Assembly (NCBI GenBank): GCA_041623895.1
Contig: JBFJVZ010000002.1
Coordinates: 1-52,943 of the forward strand
DNA: 52,943 nucleotides
Direction: 5' to 3'
From: JBFJVZ01 sp041623895
GTDB lineage: Bacteria > Planctomycetota > Planctomycetia > Pirellulales > Pirellulaceae
Part shown: one piece after another, positions 25,857 through 33,962 of the stretch
Numbering within the stretch: position 1 is the first letter of the stretch
How the letters are laid out: each line of letters opens with the position of its first letter
Position numbers and translations under genes: made by a program
The notes under the pieces: model-generated
The model's input: only the letters and a program-made list of their open reading frames with translations
The model's database searches: none
Told to the model about the DNA's origin: nothing

Positions 25857-28478
25857 ATGCTGGCATTCATTGTTTTGACCGTTGTCATCGCGTCGCTGAT
25901 GATCACCCGTATTTGGAACCCTGGCTCGTATGGCAAACTGATGTGGTCACTGATCGTCGTTGGTGCCCTGATCGCGGCGGCATCAACGTCTCCGGCATTA
26001 GCCATTCAGGACACTCCTGCAGCCGACACAGCAACTCAAAGTGATGAAGACACTGCTGACAAAAAAACTGCGGCTGACGATGATGCGGCGGCTGACGCGG
26101 ACACTGCGGCCAACGCAGACACTGCGGCCAACGAAGACAATGCGGCTGACGAAGACACTGCGGCAGCAGAAGACTCCGAGCCGGAGGCTTCACCGGTGCC
26201 GGCAACCACGGCCAGCGGAGATGCAGGCTCATCGGGCGGCGGCATTCCCTGGATCGCCTACTTCATTCCCTTGTTCGGCGCCGCTGGCCTTGGGTTCACT
26301 TACTGGAAGACGGCCTGGGTGGCCGAACAGGAAGTCGGTACCGAACGAATGGCTCGCATCGCCGGCAACATCTCCGAAGGCGCCATGTCGTTTCTGAAAG
26401 CCGAGTACACGATTTTGGCCATGTTCGTGATTGCGGTGGCAGTGCTGTTGGGTTACGGAGGCAGCACGCAAGACGAATCGTCGCCGCTGATTGCCTTATC
26501 GTTCGCCTCGGGTGCGATCTGTTCGGCGCTGGCGGGCTTTGTCGGCATGACCGTGGCGACGAAGGCAAACGTTCGTACTACCAATGCTGCCAGAACCAGT
26601 CTTGGCCAGGCACTCGAGGTCGCTTTTGCGGGCGGCAGCGTGATGGGCATGGGCGTGGTTGGTTTGGGCGTGCTCGGGCTAAGCGTTCTGTTTCTGATTT
26701 ATTCCGGCATGTTCGGTTTGCAGAGTCAAGCGGAGATCACCAAAGTGATCACGGTGCTGACCGGGTTCTCCTTTGGTGCCTCTTCGATCGCGTTGTTCGC
26801 ACGCGTTGGCGGCGGCATTTACACCAAAGCCGCCGACGTGGGAGCCGACTTGGTGGGCAAAGTCGAAGCGGGGATTCCGGAAGACCACCCACTGAACCCA
26901 GCGACCATCGCCGACAATGTGGGTGACAACGTGGGTGATGTCGCCGGCATGGGCGCTGACTTGTTCGAGTCTTACGTCGGTTCGATTATCGGCACGATGG
27001 TGTTGGGAACGGCTTTCTTTACCGTTTTCAACGCAGGCGACTTGGACAGTTTCGGTGGCCTCTCGGCCGTCTTGCTGCCGCTGGTGCTGGCCGGTGTTGG
27101 AATCTTGACCTCGATCGCTGGAACCTTTTTCGTGAAAGTCAAAGAAGGCGGCGACCCCCATCATGCATTGAACATCGGCGAATTTGGTTCGGCCGGCATT
27201 CTGCTGATCCTGACTTACATCATCATCAAGTTCATGCTGCCCAGCACGTGGACATTCGGTGAAGGGCCTGAAGCTTTCATTTACACCAGCAATGGTGTGT
27301 TCTTTTCCATCCTGTTCGGTTTGGCCGCCGGATTGGCAATCGGCAAGGTCACCGAGTTCTACACGGGCACAGGAACCCTGCCGGTCAAGTCAATTGTGCG
27401 ACAAACCGTTACCGGGCCGGCGACGACCATCATTGCCGGAGTTGGCGTGGGCATGATGTCGACGGCGATTCCGATTTTGATCATCGCCGCCGCGATCATC
27501 GGTGCCTATTCGATGGCCGGGCTGTACGGGATCGCGATCGCCGCCGTCGGAATGCTCTCCAACACAGGCATTCAGTTGGCCGTGGACGCGTACGGGCCGA
27601 TTTCCGACAACGCCGGCGGAATCGCTGAAATGGCTGAATTGCCCGCAGAGGTTCGCCAGCGGACGGACAAACTGGACGCCGTGGGGAACACAACCGCAGC
27701 GATCGGCAAAGGTTTTGCGATTGGCTCGGCAGCGTTGACCGCCCTGGCGCTGTTTGCCGCCTACATCACGGCTTACAACGCAACGCACGTTGACACACGG
27801 ATCACGTCAATCAGCATCACGAATCCCTTTGTGATGGCATCGCTGTTCGTGGGCGCCATGTTGCCTTTCTTGTTCTCGGCTCTATCGATGAATGCCGTTG
27901 GCCGCGCCGCAATGGCGATGATCGAAGAGGTCCGCCGCCAGTTCAAAGACATTCCGGAACTGAAGGCCGCACTGAATGTGATGAATGAAAACGACGGAAA
28001 GGAATTCGAGGACTGGTCGCCGGAAGATCAAAAGACCTTTGAAGCCGCTGACGGTAAAGCCGAGTACGGTAAGTGCGTTGCGATTTCGACTCGGGCATCG
28101 ATTCGTGAAATGATCTTGCCAGGCTTTGTCGCGGTACTGGTTCCCGTCGCCTTTGGATTCGTACCCAAGTGGCTCGGGTCGGAAGGCAATACCAACGCAC
28201 TGATGCTGGGCGGATTGCTCGCCGGCGTGACCGTCAGCGGCGTGCTGATGGCACTCTTCCAATCCAACGCCGGCGGTGCCTGGGATAACGCGAAAAAGAT
28301 GATCGAGGAAGGGTTCGAGGTCAACGGAGTGATGCTGACCAAGGGCAGTGACGCCCATAAAGCCGCAGTCGTCGGTGACACCGTGGGCGACCCCTTCAAG
28401 GATACCTCCGGACCATCGTTGAACATTTTGCTCAAGCCGATGAGTGTGGTCGCCCTGGTGATCGCGTCACTGATTTAA
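25857..28478 (+). CDS. hppA: Membrane-bound ion-pumping pyrophosphatase
   Basis: This enzyme couples pyrophosphate hydrolysis to pumping H+ or Na+ across the membrane. The 873-residue polytopic protein shows the substrate-site loops IYTKAADVGADLVGKVE, NPATIADNVGDNVGDVAGMGADLFESY, YGPISDNAGGIAEM and GDTVGDPFKDTSGPSLNILLK. At the K+ switch it has GNTTAAIGKG; the Ala where K+-independent enzymes carry Lys places it in the K+-dependent subfamily. Whether it pumps Na+, H+ or both cannot be read safely. Odd feature: after the first membrane segment there is a roughly 78-residue acidic Asp/Ala-rich linker (51-128) with internal repeats before the next membrane helix. An AAGGA site precedes the ATG. 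Confidence 0.95.
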   Translation: MLAFIVLTVVIASLMITRIWNPGSYGKLMWSLIVVGALIAAASTSPALAIQDTPAADTATQSDEDTADKKTAADDDAAADADTAANADTAANEDNAADEDTAAAEDSEPEASPVPATTASGDAGSSGGGIPWIAYFIPLFGAAGLGFTYWKTAWVAEQEVGTERMARIAGNISEGAMSFLKAEYTILAMFVIAVAVLLGYGGSTQDESSPLIALSFASGAICSALAGFVGMTVATKANVRTTNAARTSLGQALEVAFAGGSVMGMGVVGLGVLGLSVLFLIYSGMFGLQSQAEITKVITVLTGFSFGASSIALFARVGGGIYTKAADVGADLVGKVEAGIPEDHPLNPATIADNVGDNVGDVAGMGADLFESYVGSIIGTMVLGTAFFTVFNAGDLDSFGGLSAVLLPLVLAGVGILTSIAGTFFVKVKEGGDPHHALNIGEFGSAGILLILTYIIIKFMLPSTWTFGEGPEAFIYTSNGVFFSILFGLAAGLAIGKVTEFYTGTGTLPVKSIVRQTVTGPATTIIAGVGVGMMSTAIPILIIAAAIIGAYSMAGLYGIAIAAVGMLSNTGIQLAVDAYGPISDNAGGIAEMAELPAEVRQRTDKLDAVGNTTAAIGKGFAIGSAALTALALFAAYITAYNATHVDTRITSISITNPFVMASLFVGAMLPFLFSALSMNAVGRAAMAMIEEVRRQFKDIPELKAALNVMNENDGKEFEDWSPEDQKTFEAADGKAEYGKCVAISTRASIREMILPGFVAVLVPVAFGFVPKWLGSEGNTNALMLGGLLAGVTVSGVLMALFQSNAGGAWDNAKKMIEEGFEVNGVMLTKGSDAHKAAVVGDTVGDPFKDTSGPSLNILLKPMSVVALVIASLI
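26007..26240 (+). repeat. Asp/Ala-rich tandem-repeat region inside hppA
   Basis: This part of the pyrophosphatase gene encodes residues 51-128. The units gcagacactgcggccaac, gcagacactgcggccaac, gaagacaatgcggctgac and gaagacactgcggca recur with an 18-base period near 26095-26165. The product is a low-complexity (D/E)-(T/N)-A-A-(N/D) linker followed by a Gly/Ser segment. Repeats of this kind can change in copy number by slippage. Confidence 0.7.
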
Positions 28479-28495
28479 CCTTCGTCTTACTCGTA

Positions 28496-28561
28496 GTAAT
28501 CGTAGGCCAGGACTTGTCCTGGCACCCTGTAATCGTAGGCCAGGACTTGTCCTGGCACCCT
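28496..28561. repeat. Tandem pair of 33-bp palindrome-bearing repeats
   Basis: Two identical 33-base copies (28496-28528 and 28529-28561) lie head to tail 17 bases after the hppA stop. Each contains the near-perfect palindrome gccaggacttgtcctggc (8-base arms, tt centre). The copies are fully intergenic. They resemble REP-type elements. From memory the same core is scattered through planctomycete genomes. A role as transcription stop or mRNA 3' end protector for hppA is possible. Confidence 0.8.
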
Positions 28562-28615
28562 CGATCGGCTTGACCAGGAAGGCCTTCGGGACTGGGCCTT
28601 CAGGACGCCAGAACC

Positions 28616-29596
28616 ATGCCGGATAAAATTTCAGGAATCCTGACGCCCAACATCACACCGGTCGATGCCAGCGGCCGCGTTGACGAAGAACGCCTGCGCG
28701 GTTACGTCGACTGGTTAATCGAGCGCGGCGTCGACGGACTTTATCCTAACGGCAGCACCGGTGAATTCGTTCGTTTCACCGCGGAGGAACGCCGCCGGAT
28801 CGTGCACGTCGTTGTCGACCAGACCGCCGGCCGCGTACCGATCCTGGCCGGTGCCGCTGAAGCCAACGTCAAAGAAACGATCGCCGCCTGCGAAGCTTAC
28901 GGAGCAATGGGGGTGCGGGCCGTCGCAATCGTCGCCCCGTTCTATTACCGGCTCAGCGAACAAGGAGTCTACGCTTACTTTCGTGAAATTGCTGACACGG
29001 TCAGCGTCGATGTCACGCTTTACAACATTCCGCTGTTCGCTTCTCCGATCGAAGTCTCCACCGTCGTGCGGCTGGCATCGGAGTGTCCTCGCGTCGTCGG
29101 CATCAAGGACAGTTCGGGCGATCTGCCCAACATGATGCGGATGATCGCGGCCATCCGCCCGCTACGCGAAGACTTTTCCTTCTTGACCGGTTGGGACGCA
29201 TCCCTGGCACCGATGCTGATCGCCGGCGCCGACGGCGGTACCAACGCAACCAGCGGAGTCGTTCCCGAGCTCACACGTGCCATCCACAGGGCCGTCGTTG
29301 GCGGCAATATCAGAGAAGCCATGCGGCTGCAGTTCCAGTTGCTGCCCCTGTTCGACGCGATGATCTCGTTGGGCGAATTCCCCGAAGGCTTCCGCGCCGG
29401 GGCCAGATCACGCGGCTGGAATCTCGGTCCTGGACGCGTCCCGCTCTCGGAACAACAGCGTGAAGCGGTCGCGCGCACGCAGCGAGAAATCGACGCCTTG
29501 GTGGCCGAGGTCACCGAACTCGATTGCAACCTGAGCCTGCCGACCGAAACGATCGAAAAGATCGTCCAGCGAGTGATGCGGCAACTCGGCAGTTGA
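28616..29596 (+). CDS. DapA-family aldolase (dihydrodipicolinate synthase-like)
   Basis: The 326-residue class I aldolase has the GSTGEF motif (46-51) that binds the keto-acid carboxylate, Y136 in LYNIPL and the Schiff-base lysine K164 in VGIKDSSGD. Members condense or cleave pyruvate with an aldehyde (DHDPS, N-acetylneuraminate lyase, KDG aldolase and others). Its real substrate is open; the gene is not beside lysine or sialic-acid genes. Length and fold are normal, with about 30 extra residues at the C-terminus. It starts 54 bases after the tandem palindromic repeat, with AGGA upstream. Confidence 0.85.
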   Translation: MPDKISGILTPNITPVDASGRVDEERLRGYVDWLIERGVDGLYPNGSTGEFVRFTAEERRRIVHVVVDQTAGRVPILAGAAEANVKETIAACEAYGAMGVRAVAIVAPFYYRLSEQGVYAYFREIADTVSVDVTLYNIPLFASPIEVSTVVRLASECPRVVGIKDSSGDLPNMMRMIAAIRPLREDFSFLTGWDASLAPMLIAGADGGTNATSGVVPELTRAIHRAVVGGNIREAMRLQFQLLPLFDAMISLGEFPEGFRAGARSRGWNLGPGRVPLSEQQREAVARTQREIDALVAEVTELDCNLSLPTETIEKIVQRVMRQLGS

Positions 29597-29754
29597 ACGC
29601 AACGATGGTTCTTCACGCAGGCGAGTTGTGTCTTGATCAAGCCGTGGGAATCAAAGGGGCCTGGGAATCAAAGCGGTCAGACCGCCTGGCCCGTTTGATG
29701 CGCGTTGAACCCATTGCGCCTCTGAAGCCGTTGTGCGCCGCTCAATTTCGCTGC

Positions 29755-30498
29755 TCAGGGAAACAGATAACGAAGCCAGTTTCGTAGCGGCTGTCCGGGC
29801 ACGTAGGCCACGGGTTGGCCGATGATGCCTTGTCCCACTTGCACAGGATTTCTTTCCTGCCCAAACGTGATTATGGACCGCATCGGAGCGCCAAGCTGCG
29901 CATTGGGTGGCATCACCACCGGCGCTGCAAACTCTGCAGGCTGCGTCGTGAAAGCCAGCGGTGTGCCAGACGGTTGCGGAGCGGCGTAAGGCTGTGGTGC
30001 GACTTCATTCCCACAGCCATATCCAAACGCCGCCGAATAGCCACTTGCCGGCACGATGAGATTGCAGTTGTCGATCGTTGCAAATCGGTTTCCCAATTGA
30101 GGCTGCGGCATCGGCTGCACATCGCTGCTGGAGACGGGGGCCGCAAAGGGAAGCATCGCGCCGCTTGAAACACCTGGTTGTCCGCCGGGAACCGGTACCG
30201 CGGACGGATTGGCCGGCAATGTGATCGGAGCAGCTGGATCAGCCGGCAGCGGCGGCGAACTAATCCCGCCTTGCAGCATGACCGTCTGACGCACCGGTGA
30301 CTGGTAGTTGGCCTGCCGCATCTGGGTTTGGGCAGGCTGTGGCCGCGGCCGATATTGGTCCACCGCGCTGGGTGCCCCAAGGGGTCGCATCCGAGTCATG
30401 GGCTGATCCAACGACTGGGCCTGCAACGAAATCGACGGCAGTACCAGAATCAGCGCCGCAGCAACGAAAAGAACTCGAAGCGGTGAAACAAAAACCAT
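29755..30498 (-). CDS. Secreted proline/glutamine-rich protein of unknown function
   Basis: I chose the ATG at 30498, which starts a signal peptide (MVFVSPLRVLFVAAALILVLPSISLQA-Q); an extension to 30564 lacks one. The 247-residue protein is low-complexity, rich in Pro, Gln, Ala and Ser, with PxP-type stretches from about 30 to 140. A more ordered C-terminus has two Cys near CNLIVPASGYSAAFGYGCGNE and a distinctive end, GQPVAYVPGQPLRNWLRYLFP. The ordered C-terminus suggests a conserved short domain. I recognise no family. A cell-surface or periplasmic role is inferred from the signal only. The gene is convergent with the aldolase gene and divergent from the signalling operon. Confidence 0.6.
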   Translation of the reverse strand: MVFVSPLRVLFVAAALILVLPSISLQAQSLDQPMTRMRPLGAPSAVDQYRPRPQPAQTQMRQANYQSPVRQTVMLQGGISSPPLPADPAAPITLPANPSAVPVPGGQPGVSSGAMLPFAAPVSSSDVQPMPQPQLGNRFATIDNCNLIVPASGYSAAFGYGCGNEVAPQPYAAPQPSGTPLAFTTQPAEFAAPVVMPPNAQLGAPMRSIITFGQERNPVQVGQGIIGQPVAYVPGQPLRNWLRYLFP

Positions 30499-30860
30499 GA
30501 AACATCTTTCTGATTGAAACCCGACGACCATACCTTCCCGTTTAACTTTTCGGACCATCCCCATGCAAGACTGATACCAAATCCGCGAATGCGATCTTCC
30601 CCGCTAAAAACGGCATGCTGCTGCTACTCCTCCCGGTGCGGAGATTGAATATTTTTCAATGCTTTTGAATCCCAGATCACCAATTGGATTGATTTCTGGA
30701 GTTCGCCCCGCAGTGGATACGTTTGCCACCCGATCGCAGCCTTGATTTTGGGGCTGATCATGCGGAGGCGGGATTTCCTGAACTTCCTCGGCGCTGAGAT
30801 CATGTACACTGGCCGAATCACTACGACTAACGACTTTTGCTATCCAAAGGGGAATTACGC
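30499..30860. other. Divergent intergenic region before the signalling operon
   Basis: These 362 bases separate the proline-rich protein start and the MEDS gene start, so promoters for both should lie here. They include an A+T-richer part (about 30640-30700) with a short attga/tcaat inverted repeat. I see no clear promoter pair and no gene; a minus-strand frame at 30604-30867 looks random. Confidence 0.45.
30847..30853 (+). promoter_or_regulatory. Ribosome binding site of the MEDS gene
   Basis: AAGGGGA lies 7 bases before ATG 30861. It selects this start over the upstream in-frame start at 30837. Confidence 0.65.
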
Positions 30861-31490
30861 ATGTCACAGCAGAGCCGTCGCGAGGTGGACTTGGGGATCA
30901 TCGACCAGACGTTTCCAGAGGGGCTGCACATTTGTCATGTATTCAATGACGACAAAGAGCGGAATGAAACGTTGGGCAAGTTCATTGAAAAGGGTTTTGA
31001 GGCAGGTGAAAAGGTGGCCGTGCTGATGGAGTCGATCACCGTCGATGAGCTTTTGGGGGCTCTGGATGACAACGGAGTCAACACCGATGGGGCCGAGAAA
31101 CACTTCTTCATTCGGGCTATGGACGTTTACTGTCCGGACGCCAAGTTCGTCCCCGACGACATGCTCAAGCGGTTTCAAATGCACTACGAAGCTGCCATGA
31201 AGGAAGGGTTCGTCGGGGCCAGGGCAGTCGGTGACATGTCCTGGGCTTTGTCCACCGAAGCGGAAACAGAACTCATTGACTTGGCCGAGTATGAATGTCG
31301 ATTGAATGAGGTGTCCTGTCCCTGCACCACCATCTGCTCTTTCGATGCCAGATTATTCGATGGCGGAACGATCATGGACATGCTCTCGGTTCATCCCTAC
31401 ACGATTGTTCGCGGACAGTTGGTGCAGAACCCACTGTACGTTGAACCCAACGAATTTCTTGCCGAGTTACGCGCGCGTGTGGCTGCGTAA
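30861..31490 (+). CDS. MEDS-domain sensor protein
   Basis: The 209-residue soluble protein matches the MEDS (DcmR-type sensory) domain: GLHICHVFNDDKERNETLGKFIEKGFEAGEKVAVL at 21-55 with the family's His near the start, and a C-terminal LSVHPYTIVRGQLVQNPLYV with the HP motif. MEDS domains are thought to bind small hydrocarbon-like ligands or to regulate signalling enzymes, and often sit with histidine kinases. There are six Cys, four of them clustered (C146, C153, C155, C159), which could bind a metal or respond to redox. It is the first gene of a three-gene operon: 48 bases separate its stop from the hybrid kinase ATG. A role as ligand-sensing partner of that kinase is inferred. Confidence 0.75.
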   Translation: MSQQSRREVDLGIIDQTFPEGLHICHVFNDDKERNETLGKFIEKGFEAGEKVAVLMESITVDELLGALDDNGVNTDGAEKHFFIRAMDVYCPDAKFVPDDMLKRFQMHYEAAMKEGFVGARAVGDMSWALSTEAETELIDLAEYECRLNEVSCPCTTICSFDARLFDGGTIMDMLSVHPYTIVRGQLVQNPLYVEPNEFLAELRARVAA

Positions 31491-31538
31491 TTGCCAATCG
31501 CGTAGGCGAGCAATTTAGGGCAAAGCACTCCCAAGCTG

Positions 31539-33920
31539 ATGACCGCACAGTTCGACCCGAAAGTCCTCGGTCAGATTCTTTTCATGCAGAGTGCGTTTCA
31601 GGCTGCGCAGACGGAACAGCAGTTGGCGCAGGCGTTTTGCCAAGGACTCTGCCGCGTCTCTTCGATCTGCGAAGCGCGGATGGAGTTCAACACCGATCAG
31701 GACACCCAGGTTGTTCAGCGGCACCGGAAGAACGGACAGCCGGTGGCCGGCCGTGAATACCAGGTTCGGTATCGCGACTTGCAATATGGCAAACTCGCCT
31801 TGGGCATCGACGACGAAGACGTCTTTCGGTCGATCCAACCCTACATCCAGAATACGGTTAACATCGTCGCGATCATGTTCGACAGCTTTCGCGGGCAACG
31901 CGAGTTAAAGAAAGCGGTCGAGCGGGCTGAGGCAGCCACGGTCGCCAAGGGTGAATTTCTGGCCAACATGAGCCACGAAATCCGTACACCGATGAACGGC
32001 ATCATCGGGATGGCTGAACTCGCCTTGGATACGGATCTGGACCCGGAACAGCGGCGGTACCTGGAGACCGTCAAGTCCTCCGGTGACGGCTTACTGAGCA
32101 TCATCAACGACATCTTGGACTTCTCCAAGATCGAAGCCAAGAAACTGGACTTGGAACACACCGCTTTCGACTTGCGGGATGACCTTGGGGATTGCATGGA
32201 CATCCTCTCGTTTCGCGGCCATCGCAAGGGATTGGAAATGGCTTGCCGCGTCAAGCCGGATGTACCCGACCACCTGGTTGGCGACCCCGGTCGCTTGCGA
32301 CAAATCATCGTCAACCTGGTCGGCAACGCGATTAAGTTCACAGAGCAAGGCGAGATCGTTTTGAGCGTGGCTACCAAATCGCTTGATGCCGATCAGGTGG
32401 TCCTGGAGTTTTCCATCCGCGACACCGGAATCGGCATCCCACCAGAAAAACAAGCTCGTATTTTTGAGGCCTTTGAACAGGCAGACAAATCGACGACCCG
32501 ACAATATGGTGGCACGGGCTTGGGGCTGGCCGTGTCGAAACAGCTGGTCGAATTGATGGGCGGACAAATCACGATCGAAAGTGGAGTCGGCAAAGGAACC
32601 ACGTTTCGTTTCACCGCCAGGTTGGGCCTGCAATCAGAACCGGTCGCCAGCCGCAGCGAACTGAATCAAGAGTTATTGGCCGGGCGGCGGGTATTGATTG
32701 TCGACAACAATGACACAAACCGCTTGATCTTACGAGAAATCACCGGCAATTGGGGAATGAAAACAACCATCGCTACTGGCGTTGATCAGGCGATGGACGA
32801 GTTGCAGCAAGCCGAGCGGGATGGTGAACCAATCGAAATCGTGTTGACCGACGTTCATCTGGGAGCAAGAAGCGGATTTGATCTGATCCAGTGGATGCGG
32901 AAAACGACTCCCTTTGTGGATCTACCCGTCATGATTCTAAGTTCCGAGATGACGCGCGAACATCGCGGTCGTGCTGAACAGCTGAAAGTCGAATCCTACC
33001 TGGCTAAACCGGTTCGCCATTCGACCATGTTCGACGCGGTCGCGGCGGCGATCGGTGTCGAAGATCTCGCCTTCATGCAGGATGATTCCTATGATGCCGA
33101 ACCGCAGCCAGCCGTCTTGCTGCGGATTCTGCTGGCCGAAGACAACCCAGTCAATCAATTGACCGCCACAACCATGTTGCAAAAGCTCGGTCACACCGTG
33201 ATCGTTGCCAACAATGGCCAAGAGGCGATCGACTGTCTGGATGACGGTGCTATTGACCTGGTGTTGATGGACGTGCAAATGCCGGAGTTGGACGGCCTGG
33301 CCGCAACGGCGCAGATCCGCCAGCGCGAGCAATCCACCGGAAGACATATCCCGATCGTTGCCTTGACGGCGCACGCCATGAAGAGCGATCAGCAACAATG
33401 TCTCGCTGCCGGGATGGACGACTATCTCTCCAAGCCGATCCGCCGCAATGAACTCGAATCCGTCCTGGCCCGCGTGGCTGACCGATTTCCGCCACCGGCA
33501 GCCGGCGACGAAACGGAACTCCAGCAAATCAACCAGCAGGATCCCCAAGCCGTGCTTGATGACGATGCGATGGTTGATAACGACTCGATACTTGATGAAG
33601 ACGCCTTACTTCAAGAGTGCGATCACGATAAACGATTCCTCGGCCGCATGGTTGAGATTTTTGACCGTGATTCCACCGCGCGGTTGCTACGCTTGAGGGC
33701 TGCGATTGGGGCCGGGGATGCGAACACCGTCAAGCGAGAAGCACATGCTCTAAAAGGCGGCGTCAGCCATTTCTTCGCGACCGGCGCTTTCGCTACCGCA
33801 TTTAAGTTGGAAACGCTGGGAGCCAATAACGACATGGCCGCCGCCGGAACGACTTTGAAGACGCTGGAAACTGAGATCATCAGGATGCGTCAAAAGCTTG
33901 ACGACTTACTGCTTCCCTGA
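31539..33920 (+). CDS. Soluble hybrid histidine kinase (HisKA-HATPase-REC-REC-HPt)
   Basis: The 793-residue protein has no membrane segment. The order is: an N-terminal alpha/beta sensor-like part (about 1-118, possibly a degenerate GAF) and a coiled linker; HisKA with H146 in NMSHEIRTPMNG; HATPase with N-box VNLVGNAIKF, G1 DTGIGIP and G2 GGTGLGL; receiver 1 (383-500) with D438; receiver 2 (528-645) with D578 in LMDVQMPELDG; and an HPt domain (about 685-790) with H736 in REAHALKGG. All phosphoryl sites are present, so a full His-Asp-His relay within one chain is possible, with an outside receiver as final acceptor. The neighbouring kinase/phosphatase protein supplies exactly such a receiver. 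The 42-base gap to it supports one operon. Confidence 0.93.
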   Translation: MTAQFDPKVLGQILFMQSAFQAAQTEQQLAQAFCQGLCRVSSICEARMEFNTDQDTQVVQRHRKNGQPVAGREYQVRYRDLQYGKLALGIDDEDVFRSIQPYIQNTVNIVAIMFDSFRGQRELKKAVERAEAATVAKGEFLANMSHEIRTPMNGIIGMAELALDTDLDPEQRRYLETVKSSGDGLLSIINDILDFSKIEAKKLDLEHTAFDLRDDLGDCMDILSFRGHRKGLEMACRVKPDVPDHLVGDPGRLRQIIVNLVGNAIKFTEQGEIVLSVATKSLDADQVVLEFSIRDTGIGIPPEKQARIFEAFEQADKSTTRQYGGTGLGLAVSKQLVELMGGQITIESGVGKGTTFRFTARLGLQSEPVASRSELNQELLAGRRVLIVDNNDTNRLILREITGNWGMKTTIATGVDQAMDELQQAERDGEPIEIVLTDVHLGARSGFDLIQWMRKTTPFVDLPVMILSSEMTREHRGRAEQLKVESYLAKPVRHSTMFDAVAAAIGVEDLAFMQDDSYDAEPQPAVLLRILLAEDNPVNQLTATTMLQKLGHTVIVANNGQEAIDCLDDGAIDLVLMDVQMPELDGLAATAQIRQREQSTGRHIPIVALTAHAMKSDQQQCLAAGMDDYLSKPIRRNELESVLARVADRFPPPAAGDETELQQINQQDPQAVLDDDAMVDNDSILDEDALLQECDHDKRFLGRMVEIFDRDSTARLLRLRAAIGAGDANTVKREAHALKGGVSHFFATGAFATAFKLETLGANNDMAAAGTTLKTLETEIIRMRQKLDDLLLP

Positions 33921-33962
33921 ATCCCTCTGGTTACCACCTGAATTGCAAACTGGTTTTTCAAT

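Noticed and set aside
28496..28561. CRISPR array
   Set aside because: Only two units directly joined without spacers; there are no cas genes.
29640..29740. Possible terminator between the aldolase and the proline-rich protein gene
   Set aside because: Short gcgg/ccgc and gggcc/ggccc pairings can be drawn, but there is no clear stem followed by a T-run on either strand.
30604..30867. An 87-codon minus-strand frame before the signalling operon
   Set aside because: No ribosome site, no signal peptide and random composition; the region is more likely promoter DNA.
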